Shown in pieces: positions 46,231 through 58,083 of a DNA stretch of 64,000 nucleotides. Position 1 is the stretch's first letter; every line of letters starts with the position of its first letter. The stretch is from assembly GCF_039555335.1 (NCBI RefSeq), contig NC_092640.1, positions 44,294,099 through 44,358,098 on the forward strand, written 5' to 3'. Below the pieces are notes generated by a model. It saw only the letters and a program-made list of their open reading frames with translations, had not been told where the DNA came from and searched no databases. Both the position numbers and the translations under genes were made by a program. Origin of the DNA: Amphiura filiformis. Lineage: Eukaryota; Echinodermata; Ophiuroidea; Amphilepidida; Amphiuridae.

Positions 46231-48192
46231 GAGTGAATGTTCTTAGTCATCCAGTAGTTTCAAACAGAGTTTTGGAAATAAATCTAATACTGGAACTTAC
46301 TTTTTGCAACTATTGTGACGTTGCATTTGGAACCACCAGACTTCATCAGGCAACTAACCTGTTGGACTGGTCACGTGATAGACGGCTAGGTATCGACCCG
46401 ATGGCCCGGTCCCATGCATGAGATAAATTGAAGCGGAGTCCCCCTTTCTTGTTCAGTGACGGTTGCTCAATGCGTTCCCAAATGGCTTCTTTTATGCCTC
46501 TCCTATGCCATTGTTCCTCCTTATCAAGAATAACGACTTCCTCGTTCTTAATTGAGTGTCCAGTGTCCTTTAAATGGAGGTAAACAGCGGAGTTTTGCGC
46601 TTCGTTGGTACTTGGTCTCCTATGTTGACCAATGCGGGTTTTTAACGCCTGTTTGGTTTCTCCAACATAAGCCGCAGAGCAATTGGTATCACCGCACACA
46701 ACCCCGTACACTAAGTTTGAGCGTTTGTCCTTCGGTTGTTTGTCCTTCACATTCACAAGTTTCCCGCGAAGCGTGTTAACTGGTTTGAAGGATGTTGAGA
46801 TTCCGAAGGATTTGAAGTGGTTCTTCACGCGCTCCGAGATTCCCGAAATATATGGTATAGGCCTAATCGCTGGCTCTGTTGGTTTGACCACTCGCGCCGC
46901 CGGTCTTTGGCTCTTTACTCTTGGTGGCTTTGAGAAAGGCCCAGTCCGGATAACCACAGTTATTAAGGGCTGTTTTGATGTGGTCCTTTTCCTCAGGAAC
47001 TTGTTCAGAGTCACTTATGATGGTATCAGCTCTATATTGGAGAGTTCTAATTACTCCTAACTTGTGTACGAGTGGATGGTGGGAACCAAACTGAAGATAA
47101 TGGTCAGTATGTGTGGGTTTCCTATACACCTTAGATGTCAGGGTACCATCGCTTTGAACAGATATCAAGCAGTCGAGAAATGCAAGGGTATTGTCTTTGC
47201 ACAGTTCTTGGGTGAATTTTATGTTGTCATCCACGCTATTGATGTGTTCAAGAACCCGTCGAGCTTGCTACGGTTGAGTATAACGAAGGTGTCGACGACA
47301 AAACGCAACCAAACCCTCGGTTATGTACCCGAGTACGACTTCAAGGCCCGTGGTTCGAAGCTTTCCATACACAGATTCACCACTATTGGTGAAACGGGGG
47401 AGCCCATAGCACAGCCATGTTGTTGTTTGAAGTATTTCCCCTTGTATGAGAAGTAGGTTGTGTTCAAACAAATTTCAACCAGTTCAACGATTTGTTCAAC
47501 CTTCAAGTTTGTCCTTTCACTTAGTGTATTATCACTCTCCAAACACTCTTTCACAACTTTGATGGTAAAGTCAGGTGGTATGCATGTGAAAAGAGCAGTT
47601 ACATCGTAGGATGTTATAATTTCACTTTCGCTTAACTTGAGATCTTTTATTTGGTTGACACAGTCTTGCGTGTTCTTGATATGATGAGGTGACCGACCAA
47701 CTAAGGGGCCAAACTTGTGAATGTGAAGGACAAACAACCGAAGGACAAACGCTCAAACTTAGTGTACGGGGTTGTGTGCGGTGATACCAATTGCTCTGCG
47801 GCTTATGTTGGAGACACCAAACGCGTTAAAAACCCGCATTGGTCAACATAGGAGACCAAGTACCAACGAAGCGCAAAACTCCGCTGTTTACCTCCATTTA
47901 AAGGACACTGGACACTCAATTAAGACCGAGGAAGTCGTTATTCTTGATAAGGAGGAACAATGGCATAGGAGAGGCATAAAAGAAGCCATTTGGGAACGCA
48001 TTGAGCAACCGTCACTGAACAAGAAAGGGGACTCCGCTTCAATTTATCTCATGCATGGGACCGGGCCATCGGTCGATACCTAGCCGCTATCACGTGACCA
48101 GTCCAACGGGTCAGTTGCCTGATGAAGTCTGGTGGTTCCAGACGCAACGTCGCAAAAAGTAAGTTCCAGTATTAGATTTAATTCCAAAACTC
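46231..48192 (-). mobile_element. Penelope-like element with inverted terminal copy and target duplication
   Basis: Flanked by AGTACCACCTTGT at 46218-46230 and 48193-48205, so the insertion boundaries are visible (1962 bp). Minus-strand order: RT (SYDVTALFT, GCAMGSPVSPIV at about 47590-47350; VYRKPTHTDHY), then a GIY-YIG endonuclease domain (LVYGVVCG...AYVGETKQALKTRIGQH) and the 3' end. The last 480 bp or so recur inverted on the right (47708-48192), giving a second endonuclease piece on the plus strand. Both arms carry a hammerhead-like CTGATGA segment. The RT is 5'-truncated at the inverted join; broken, with a few breaks. Confidence 0.8.
48115..48165 (+). ncRNA. Hammerhead-ribozyme-like motif, degenerate
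   Basis: CTGATGA followed by a GTCTGG/CCAGAC helix II. The second conserved block does not match the GAAA consensus exactly. An inverted counterpart lies at about 46310-46350. Confidence 0.4.
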
Positions 48193-48269
48193 AGTACCAC
48201 CTTGTATAATAGACTATTCCAGTTTGAATCCATACATCCCCTATTGAAGACATGACCTTAAGCTCTCAC

Positions 48270-48519
48270 ACATGTGGTGCAAATTTCAAATTTTAGGAGT
48301 TACATGAATGGGTGACTCCATTTAGTGAGATCTACATCCATTGAGTGGGCGTTTTTTAAGTGGCCATACAGACTCCGAATATGCAACGTAGAATATGTGA
48401 TGCAAATTTCAAATTTTAGGAGTTCCATGAATGGGTGACTCCATTTAGTGAGATCTACATCCATTGAGTGGGCGTTTTTTAAGTGGCCATACAGACTCCG
48501 AATATGCAACGTAGAATAT
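48270..48519. repeat. 123-bp tandem duplication
   Basis: Two near-identical copies of ATGCAAATTTCAAATTTTAG ... GGGCGTTTTTTAAGTGGCCA; the unit is part of the repeat family at 40745-40905. Confidence 0.8.
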
Positions 48520-48759
48520 TCTTTAAAAAATATTCATTATTCAATCTGTTTCAATTCATTTTAAACTTCTAACAAATGTGTGTTGATGGAAAATCAATTA
48601 TATGTTATGTCAAATGTCTGGTGGAAATATATTTATTATCAATTTTACATCATCAAATATTCCTTAGAAATTAAACATTACTGGAAATAGAATGGGAGTA
48701 GGTAAATAATGAAGACATGTTGCATCAAATTCTACATCCACAAAAAGTCTCTAGCAATG

Positions 48760-49050
48760 TTGTAAAATTTTTACATGAAAAAGACATTACAACATTTAAA
48801 AAATGTTGTCAAAATGTTATTGCAAACTATTTTTTGGCAAATATTTTTGAAAAAATAAGTCAACACTTTCACTTACAATGTGTTGCTGTAATACTAAATT
48901 TGGTAACATAATGTTATTAAAATAACATAATATTACAATTATGTTTTCAAAAATGTTTTCTGGAAGTAATTAAACACTATACAATGTATTATGCTCTTTA
49001 TATAACCCAACATTTAAACATTTTCTGAAAAACATTTTGTGTTTGCTGTG
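48760..49050. mobile_element. Diverged miniature element (CAGCAAACACAAAA family)
   Basis: Right end AACATTTTGTGTTTGCTG; interior matches 52500-52640 (AATGTTGTCAAAATGTTATT). A further fragment lies at 49480-49640. Confidence 0.55.
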
Positions 49051-50490
49051 ATGCTGAAAAACTGACAAGTTTGCAATGATGTCAACTCATACATAGTCAT
49101 ACAATTATATACAGTTGGACAACAAGCACACACACATGCACTAAAGGTCACCAAGCATACACACTGTGTTCGTAAGAGACTCTACTGTCTAACATGATAT
49201 TGATGTTTCAGCTACATTTTCCATATTAGAAAGTGCCAACTACAAAATTACATGCCCTCTGCTAGGGCTGCAAGTGCATTGGATAGTAAACCGGTATGAT
49301 AAAAGCTTGGAAATAACACACATAGTGACATAGTGTAATAAACCATTATTGTATGTTTGCTACCTTCCCGGCTAAACATTGTGCAGTCTGCTTGCAAGTA
49401 AAGCTTCGCCATATAGTGCTATAGAACAACCACTGTTGGTTAGATTGAATTGCATAATCATATTGGTGAGTATACAGGGCTCCAATAATCTAGCATAATG
49501 TTATTGTTTATTGTTATTTTAACAACATTTAAAAAAATGCTGTAGCACTGTTTTTACTTTTAGAACATTTTCAAAATATTTTCATGACCTTTATATAACA
49601 GCATTTAAACGTTATTAAAATTTTTGACCCAATCCCAACTCTACAACACAAACCAAATATCCCAATCGATCCAATTACACACATATATATACACACAGAA
49701 ACGTTGGCTAGCCAGCATACACACTCATGGCTTGCTATCTTGTGCTATACGCACCCAACAGGTCCATGGTTCAAAGCCAGACCGGACAAACAACTTCTCT
49801 TCATCTTCCTTCTTGCCATAACATAACACTTCCAGGGCAATATGTTTAATAAAAGCAATTATTACATCCTATTGTTAAGGTTATATATTTGTTGCCCCCT
49901 TCTGCCTTCCGACCCCCCCCCAAATTTCTTGGACCCCATCCAATTTGCAAACCTAAGGACATTTGCATATTAGTGAGCCAAAAATCTGTTGCCTCCTTTT
50001 TGACTTGCCAAAAACTATTGCCCTCCTTTTGACCCGCCAAAGATTGCTTGACCCCTCCTCCTTTGCCCTGCAGCTTGCCCCTCTTTTTGATGGCCTCATG
50101 TTTTTCACAATTCTGATTATTACACAATTGTAACTAGCATACCCTACAAAAATCAAGGCTTTACAGGTGCTGCTTATGAGAAAATCTGAGATTTATAATA
50201 AAACAACTGGTCCCATCATTTTATTCATGCGATCAAAAGATTAGTTGAATGCATACGTGATGTTCGTAACACTGCCAACTATGGCATATGGGATGGTCAT
50301 AACACATTAAAAGGGCCGACTGACAGTGAAAACCAACATTTTGTGGAAAAGAAATACAAATTTATTTTTTATAGAAATGTTACAATACTACTTTAAGATG
50401 CTCTGTACAGCGTAAACTAAATTTATATAATTGATGTCTTTTGATCTCTGGTTTCTTTTTAGTGCTGCGTGCAATAACAACATTCTTGCA
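49051..50490. other. Intergenic, no gene seen
   Basis: Contains a repeat fragment at 49480-49640 and a C-rich TTGCCC/CCGCC-type repeat at 49885-50090 related to 51711-52064. The last 100 bp are the gene 5 flank with a possible acceptor (TTTTTAG at 50462). Confidence 0.45.
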
Positions 50491-50492
50491 AC

Positions 50493-50724
50493 ATGGCTAC
50501 ACCTATTCCCCAACAGAGAAAACAGTTGCAAGGAGTACACTGCGACCAGGACCACTATCAGAAAGTTATCAAGACATATTATCAACACACAGACCACCAT
50601 GAAGCTCTTGAAAAATGGACAGAGGAAGAATTTGACTCAAATGTAGTGAAGGTTTTATCTGAAAAGTTTGGCGATAAACTTGATGATCAGCCATTGCATG
50701 TGCTTGGTCTGGGCAGTAGTGAAG
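50493..50724 (+). CDS. HNMT-like: Gene 5, exon 1
   Basis: 232 bases, AACATGG start, donor GTAGGT, phase 1. Confidence 0.85.
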
Positions 50725-51163
50725 GTAGGTTCAGCTCCTGGTCTTGTGGATCTACAATATATTTTTTGTGCGATCACAATTATTTTCAATTCATCACATT
50801 TTTAAACAAAACACAAACTACAATAAATGCACTCTGCAAAGGAAATACTATGTAAAAATGGACTTCCCAATTGCCATAGCGGCTGTTTAAGAAAACATTA
50901 ATCTAGGGCGCCCTCAAGTTAAGGCTTATTGATTTTACGTAAGTGTGAGCCTTTATTAGTACCAGTGAGTATGCTGTGGCTCTCTCGCTGATGGCAGCAG
51001 GAGGAAATTTTCCGAAAGTATATAATGCTTCATCATTTTGAAGTGAAAAAATACATCTTGTGTTTTAAGACTCAAGAAATCTCATATTTGGGCATTTCCT
51101 CTCATCCTGCCCTTTTGTTTAGCTGCAATGGCTCAGTTCTAATACATAGTAATAATCTGTCAT

Positions 51164-51508
51164 TTAAAAGGGCATTTCGTGATCCACAGCCTCATCCCCC
51201 CACTTTTCTCAAAAAATGTTGAGATTTTTATATCACTGGAAACCTCTGGCTACATAATGTTTATGTACAAAATATTTCTTGCAGATTAATTCGTTTAGCA
51301 AAGATATCGTGAAATTTGAATTTCGTTCTGGTGCACCAGAACGAAATTACAACGCATTGTCTATGGAGCAGTGTAATACACATAATCATGCATTACTCAT
51401 GAACGCAAAATCGGAATCAACTGAAATTTTGGGAATAGGTTTTTTCGTGGATATCTAATGAAAAATGACATAAATAGAGGATGCTAGGATCACGAAATAC
51501 TCCTTTAA
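51164..51508. mobile_element. Miniature element with central perfect palindrome
   Basis: TTAAAAGGGCATTTCGTGAT and inverse-like ATCACGAAATACTCCTTTAA at the ends (345 bp), in intron 1 of gene 5. A 30-bp perfect palindrome with TGCA at its centre lies at 51319-51348. Confidence 0.7.
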
Positions 51509-51710
51509 GTTTTAAATTACTTTGTAGCTTCTATTGTAAAATTCAAAATTGGTGGACAGTCCCTACTGGTAAAAATACCCAAATGCAAATGGTCACCAGT
51601 TTAAGAAGATTTCAAGGAAAGTCAGTGATTATGGTTGGTATTTTCACATCAAGCTAGGAGAATGTGTTTAGGTTGGAAATGTGATGGTCTGCTAATGGAT
51701 GGTAACATAT

Positions 51711-52064
51711 AAGGGGCTGTGCAATAGTTATGAGCCCAGGGGAGGGTAAAATTGGGGGGCAAGAAATTTTTGGCGAGCCAAAAGAGGGGGGGCAAGCAAT
51801 ATTTGGCATACATTCATGGGGCGCCTTTAAAATAAATGCTCCATAAAGGCTTAGGAAAACAGTACGGAAACGCATAAATATGCAATTTTTTCCTGCTCGC
51901 TGCACTCGCAACATGTATCTAGACCATTTAAGGTATGCAAATTGGGATCCCAAAATTTGGCATGAGCAAGGGGGGGGGGGCAAAGAATTTTTGGGGGCAA
52001 ACAATTTTTGATGAGCCGTTCGGAAATTTTACCCCCGGGCTCATAATTATTGCACAGTCCCTAA
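51711..52064. mobile_element. Miniature element, GGGGCTGTGCAATA family
   Basis: AAGGGGCTGTGCAATAGTTA and inverse at the right end; interior of G-run phrases (GGGGGGCAAGAAATTTTTGG). Partial relative at 20655-20900. Confidence 0.7.
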
Positions 52065-52095
52065 CACTCCAAATCCTATGTTTGTCCCCTTACAG

Positions 52096-52419
52096 GATAT
52101 CAAGAAATTCTACAGTTGAGAAAATTGAAACCAAAGTTTCCTAAAATATCTACAACTGTCATTGAACCAAGCACAGAAAGGATCTCGATATATCAAGAAA
52201 CGGTAAACCAGAACTGTAGTGATTTCACCGGCATTGAATATGAGTGGCACAACCAAACCTTCCAAGAGTATATTATGCAATACACAGGAGCACAGAAGAA
52301 ATACCATTTCATCACCATCATCCATGCCATGTATTTTTTGGGTGATGTAGAACAAGCTGTAAGAAACTTGTTTGAGTTATTGGAACCTGGTGGGATAATA
52401 TTCATGGTGCTTGCAACAG
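52096..52419 (+). CDS. HNMT-like: Gene 5, exon 2
   Basis: Acceptor CCCCTTACAG, donor ACAG|GTAAAT, 324 bases. A miniature element ends 32 bases before the exon. Confidence 0.85.
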
Positions 52420-52451
52420 GTAAATAAGGGTCTATGCAATATTATGCCTAA

Positions 52452-52700
52452 TCCCCGTTAAACACAAAAATGTTTTTTTAATGTTATGACATGTTTTGGT
52501 TTTGGTCAAAACATTTCAATAACATTTAAATGTTATATAAAGGAAATGTAAACAATTTTAAAATAAATTTAATGTGAAAAAATGCTACAACATCTCAAAA
52601 TGTTGTCAAAATGTTATTGCAAAATATTGTTGGCAAACATTTTGCAAAATAGAACCTGATATTGAAATGTTTTCTGTAAAATGTTTTGTGTTTGCTGGGT
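52452..52700. mobile_element. Miniature element, CCCAGCAAACACAAAACG family, in intron 2 of gene 5
   Basis: Left end is eroded (CCCCGTTAAACACAAAAATG); right end is ATGTTTTGTGTTTGCTGGG. Same family and same intron as the element in gene 4. Confidence 0.65.
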
Positions 52701-52802
52701 CTCTAATGTTACCATCTGAAAAGCACTCCTAAAGAAACAACAATATTGTGTAAAACTCACTCTGAAAAGAGTTTGATTTACTTTTATTCCACTGCATGCT
52801 TG

Positions 52803-54893
52803 TATTTTAGCCTGCCCAATACAAAAATTTATCTTGCCAAATACAAAATTTTAGCCTGCCAAAAAGCAAAATTTCAGCCTGCCAAATACAATATTTTAGC
52901 CTGCCAAAAACAAAATTTTAGCCTGCCAAATACTATATTTTAGCCTGCCAAATACAATATTTTAGCCTGCCAAATGCAATATTTTAGCCTGCCAAATGCA
53001 ATATTTTAGTCTGCCAAATACAAAATTTATGCATGCCAAATTAGCCTGCCAAATACAAAATTTTAGCCTGCCAAATACAAATACAATACAAATACAATAT
53101 TTAACCTGCCAAATATAATATCTGTCAATACAATATTTTAGCTTGTCAAATTAGCCCACCAAATAAGCTTGCCAAATAGGCCTACAATATTTTAACCTGC
53201 CCAATACAAAAAATGTATCCTGCCAAATACAATATTTAGCCTGCCAAATAAAATATTTTAGCCTGCCAAATACATTATTTTAACCTGCCAAATACAAAAT
53301 TTTAGCCTGCCAAATTAGCCTGCTAAATACAGTATTTTAGCCTGCCAAATGCAATAGTTTAGCCTGCCAAATACAATACCTGCCAATACAATATTATCCT
53401 GCCAAATTAGCCTGCCAAATTAGCTTGCTATTTTAGCCTGCCCAATACAAAAATGTGTCCTGCCAAATACAATATTTAGCCTGCCAAATACAATATTTTA
53501 GCCTGCAAAATACAGTATTTTAGCCTGCCAAATGCAATAGTTTAGCCTGCCAAATACAATCAAATACAATACCTGCCAATACAATATTTAGCCTGCCAAA
53601 TTAGCCTGCCAAATACAGTATTTTAGCCTGCCAAATACAATATTTAACCTGCCAAATACAATACCTGCCAATACAAAATTTTAACCTGCCAAATTAGCCT
53701 GCCAAATTAGCTTGCTATTTTAGCCTGCCCAATACAAAAATGTATCCTGCTCAATACAATATTTTAGCCTGCCAAATACAATATTTTAGCCGGCCAAATA
53801 CAAAATTTGAGCCTGCCAGATACAGTATTTAGCCTGCCAAATACAATCAAATATAATATTTAACCTGCCAAATACAATACCTGCCAATACAATATTTTAG
53901 CCTGCCAAATGAGCCTGCCAAGCACAGAATTTTAGCCTGCCCAATACAATGTATTTTGCCAAATATAATATTTAGCCTGCCAAATACAATGTTAGCCTGC
54001 CAAGTACAATATTTTAGCCTGCCGAATGCAATAATTTAGCCTGCCGAATGCAATATGTTAGCAGCTGCCAAATACAACAAAATACAATATTTTAGCCTGT
54101 CAACTACAATATTTAGCCTTCCAATACAATACTTTAGCCTGCCAAATTAGCATGTCAAATACAATATTTAGCCTGCCAAATACAATATTTTAGCTTGCCA
54201 AATACAATATTTTAGCCTACCAAATGCAATACTTTAGCCTGCCAAATACAATATTTTAGCCTGCCAAATACAATAATTTAGCCTGCCAAATGCAATACTT
54301 TAGCCTGCCAAATACAGTATTTTAGCCTGCCAAATGCAATAGTTTAGCCTGCCAAATACAATCAAATACAATATTTCAGCCTGCCAAATGCAATAGTTTA
54401 GCCTGCCAAATACAATATTTTAGCCTGCCAAATACAATATTTTAGCCTGCCAAATACAATATTTTAGCCCGCCAAATACAATATTTTAGCTTGCCAAATA
54501 CAATATTTCAGCCTGCCAAATGCAATAGTTTAGCCTGCCAAATGCAAACTTTGCCAATACAAAATTGTAGCCTGCCAAGTACAATATCTGCCAATACAAA
54601 ATTGTAGCCTGCCAAATACAATATTTTAGCCTGCCAAATACAATATCTGCAAATACAATATTTTAGCCTGCCAAATACAATATCTGCAAATACAATATTT
54701 TAGCCTGCCAAATACAATATCTGCCAATACAATATTTTAGCCTGTCAAATACATTATCTGCCAATACAATATTTTAAACTTCTAAATACAATACAATATT
54801 TTAGCCTGACAAATATAATATTTTTAGCCTGCTAAATACAATATTTCAGCCTGAAAAGTGCAATATCTGTCAAATACAATATTTTAACCTGCC
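52803..54893. repeat. 21-bp minisatellite in intron 2 of gene 5
   Basis: Around 95-100 units of TTTTAGCCTGCCAAATACAA with variants (GCAATAG, CTGCCAATAC), and visible higher-order repeats of several units (for instance the blocks containing TTAGCTTGCTATTTTAGCC). Confidence 0.9.
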
Positions 54894-55323
54894 TGCCTTA
54901 GTAATTAAACAAACACACTCAAATTACACTCAACAACTAAAAATGTGCCTACTGGAAACAACTTTTTTTCAAATATCTCATAGGAAAGGTGCAACACAAG
55001 CATCCCATATTAGTAAGATGTTGAGTTAATCATCCCTCTGAAACAATTCAAACAAATCCCAAAACTCATTTGTACCAAACACAATCCGAGACTGGAACTC
55101 TCTTCTACCACACCTAATCAACGTACCAAAAGCAGAAAGCTTCAAAGCAGCAGTAATCAAGCATCCTAGCAACCAAGACTAGCAAGAAACCACAGCGCTG
55201 ATAACATATCCTGGTCGTTTGACTCCATATTGGAGAGTTGGACAGTACTCCACTCAAGACCATCTTTCTTCAAATAACAAGACTGAGAGCAATATATTTC
55301 TTTATTTTCATTTTGTCTTTCAG

Positions 55324-55720
55324 ATGACTCCGGTATTGGAAAACTTTCCTTAACTTTCCCAGACTTACACAAAGCACCAACGACTCCTGAATTGCTATCG
55401 ACAAAGACAAATCAAGTCACTACCTCTAGAGATGTCAAATCTGTTCTCAGCAAGTACCATATGGCATATTCTCAATCTTCTTACACAGAATCATCAGATA
55501 TAACCACTTTTTTTTCACCCAAAAGGAATCAACTGAGGCCAAACTTCTGCTGGATGCTTTAACTTTAACAATGAATTTTAAGGAACTAGCTTCTGAGGAA
55601 ATCTTTAATGTCATGGACTTTATCAAACGTAATGCACGTGTCATAAAAAGTAGTGAAAGTGATGACAAATATTACTTTGAGACTGTAGCTGATGTATTTG
55701 TAATATCAAAAGAAATGTAA
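55324..55720 (+). pseudogene. HNMT-like: Gene 5, exon 3 with T8 frameshift
   Basis: Acceptor TTTTGTCTTTCAG. Begins DDSGIGKLSLTFPDLHK, in frame to SDITT; the family frame is recovered one register over after about 55515 and runs to TAA. Confidence 0.75.
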
Positions 55721-55750
55721 GGACCATTCTCAGTGAACTGATCCAAACAG

Positions 55751-55880
55751 CACATACACATATACGATGAATCAAACAACCAATGTAGGCACAAAACAGA
55801 CAAAGTATGATGGCCAAAAATTGCCAATTCCAGAGCCCACATAAGAGTCAGGTTGTTGGATTTATCGTATATGTGTATGT
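55751..55880. mobile_element. Short foldback after gene 5
   Basis: CACATACACATATACGAT at 55751 and its inverse ATCGTATATGTGTATGTG at about 55864-55881. Confidence 0.6.
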
Positions 55881-55899
55881 GCACAGTGATTTTTATCTA

Positions 55900-57185
55900 T
55901 TACTAGCTGTAATTTTAAATCATGTTAGAGAAATATATTTGCTAGAGAATACTTTAAATATTGGCCGGTTATTTTTCACACAGTGATGTTAACTAGGTAA
56001 ATGCATATACTTCTAACATACACTATTTGTAAAGGTCGCGCGTCAATGGTGAGAGCAGTGTGTATTGTGTAGAGGAAAACGGACAGTAACTACAGTATGG
56101 AACTTTACCTTCTTCTAATGCCTACATTAATGTGCTGTTTTTGTCCCCCCTCTGCGTACCGCCTAGTCTGTATTTTACTTGTTTCCCCACGTCAAGTTGG
56201 TGTACCTTGCTCTTTTTCTTTACAGCTGTTCATATTCAAGGTATCCTCTTGTATCATTTATTGATCCTTGATGTGTTTTGTGTCCTCGTCCGTTCGATTC
56301 ACCATTACCCACTTTTTATGTTACCATAGTTTTGATGCAGAAAAAATACATTTTACTAGATTTTTTTCATTGTATCATTTTTCAAAAACTCAAACAGCCT
56401 AGTAATATTTTTTTGGCAAATCGTCAGTATTGGTTTGTAACACAAATACAAAACTATGTCAAACAATTCAAATGTGTCAGCTAGCTAATATGTTACCAAA
56501 CAGTTGGAGTATGAACTCATCCTACTTCTACTAATATGTATATGAAGAGCATAGGCCTAGGAACTGAAGGGAATAGCACCAATAATTTTGGTGTAGGGCT
56601 TGAAAGCCCTTCAGCCACCCAATAATTCCGGGTGAAGTAAAAAAACTGTTATCAGATACCGGATCAGATACAGGCTCTTGACACAAAGTGCATGTACTGA
56701 GGTGCATATGTTCCATGCATCTGTGAATTGAACCTTTGATCAGTACTGTTTATTGGTACTTACAGGTCAATAAGGGAATAGTTCGATGAACTAGGAACTC
56801 AACATGTGACAGTTGCTTACATTATCCCGGGGAGCCTCTTGTATACTATTATGTGTTACCATTGGCAAGTATATAGAAGACTTACAAGTGGCATAGCCAA
56901 GGGGGTAACGGGGGAAGCTGTGAGAAGTCTTTTCCCCACTTTTAAGCCCATTTTTGACCATTTTCGTCAAAGTCCCCCCCCCCCTTAAAAGTTTACTTGC
57001 CCCCTTTCTGTAAAAGTGCTGACACTGACCAATGTTTTGATAAACAATTTTGTTGGTCTGTGTGTGAAATTCAGGTAGAATGTCCAATCAGAAATAAGAG
57101 TTTAATATAGCTCTATTCCTATTGGTGAAATGCTTACCCTAGTAATTGAACCATAGGAAATGAGTCTGAATTGGGGACCCTAAAC
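55900..57185. other. Intergenic between genes 5 and 6, no gene seen
   Basis: Short frames only. A segment at 56890-57080 with AAGGGGGTAACGGGGG and CCCCCCCCCC runs resembles the C/G-run miniature elements. Confidence 0.45.
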
Positions 57186-57614
57186 TAGAGTCCGAAGTTT
57201 TCCGTTTTACGGAAAACAGAAGAAAATCACGGAATCGGAGGTACAACACGGAAAATGACATTTTTGTATGATGTGACAAAAATTGTTAAAAGATAAGAGA
57301 AATAAATGTTAAAAACAATCATGAGTTGTGTATGTTAATTTTTGTGATAAAAATACTGTTTAATAATGCTGAAATAAAGTTATATTGCCAAGGCATGAAC
57401 CCCCTATATCCCTCCAAACATCGTAATAGTCGGCCTATTGTCGTGAGAATGTTCCAATCAGAGCATATTGATCGCGATATTGAACACTTTGTTCTGACAT
57501 TAATATCATTGTTTATACATTTTAAGCTTTATTCATTACACGGATTTACCAATTTTACAACACGGATTACAACACTGAAAATAGATTTTAGAAAACGGTA
57601 AACTTCGGACTCTA
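57186..57614. mobile_element. Miniature element upstream of gene 6
   Basis: TAGAGTCCGAAGTTTTCCGT and inverse (ACGGTAAACTTCGGACTCTA) enclose 429 bp. Confidence 0.7.
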
Positions 57615-57860
57615 CCCTAAACCATATGTTTGGTGAAATCACTACCCTGCAAATTTCTGCTTCGATGGTATACACATTTATGTTTGAGTGACTCCCCTGG
57701 GCTATAAACAATTCACCTTATACACATACACATTGATTCATAGAGTAGATTACATGATTTGACTATACTTCACATGTTCAACTTATGACCAAAGAGAGCT
57801 CCAAAGTACTCACCAAAAATAAGTATTATTAATTGCGAGGAGTTCTCTTTACATTGCAGT

Positions 57861-58083
57861 ATGACTTCAGCAATTTTCCCAAACTCTCAACATATACACA
57901 GCGACCTAGATCATTTTTGGTTGTCATTCAAAACGTACTTACAACATACGAACCGCCAGGAAGCTCTTGAGAAGTGGACAGAGGAAGAATTTGAATCAAA
58001 TGTAGTAAAGGTTTTATCTGAAAAGTTTGGTGATAAACTTGATGATCAGCCAATACGTGTGCTTGGTGTGGGCAGCAGTGAAG
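57861..58083 (+). CDS. HNMT-like: Gene 6, exon 1
   Basis: 223 bases, donor GTAGGT, phase 1. Shortest first exon of the array. Confidence 0.85.

Larger units (their letters stand above)
50493..55720 (+). pseudogene. HNMT-like: HNMT-like methyltransferase, gene 5 (frameshift at a T8 run)
   Basis: Exons 50493-50724, 52096-52419 and 55324-55720. Exon 1 (232 bases) has QHTDHH, so Asp sits at the position of human Glu28, and the SAM loop is GLGSSEG. Exon 2 (324 bases) has IEPSTERIS (Arg at the Gln94 position), IHAMYF and FLGDVEQAVRNL, closest to gene 4. In exon 3 the TTCF segment is replaced by a run of eight T, two bases longer than in sisters, which shifts the frame; the family frame then continues cleanly to TAA at 55718. 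Everything else is open, so this is either a very young lesion or a homopolymer sequencing error. Intron 2 (2.9 kb) is mostly a minisatellite. Confidence 0.75.

Noticed and set aside
45065-54893. Regular short repeats as CRISPR-like arrays
   Set aside because: Units are contiguous with no unique spacers, and the DNA is clearly from an animal.
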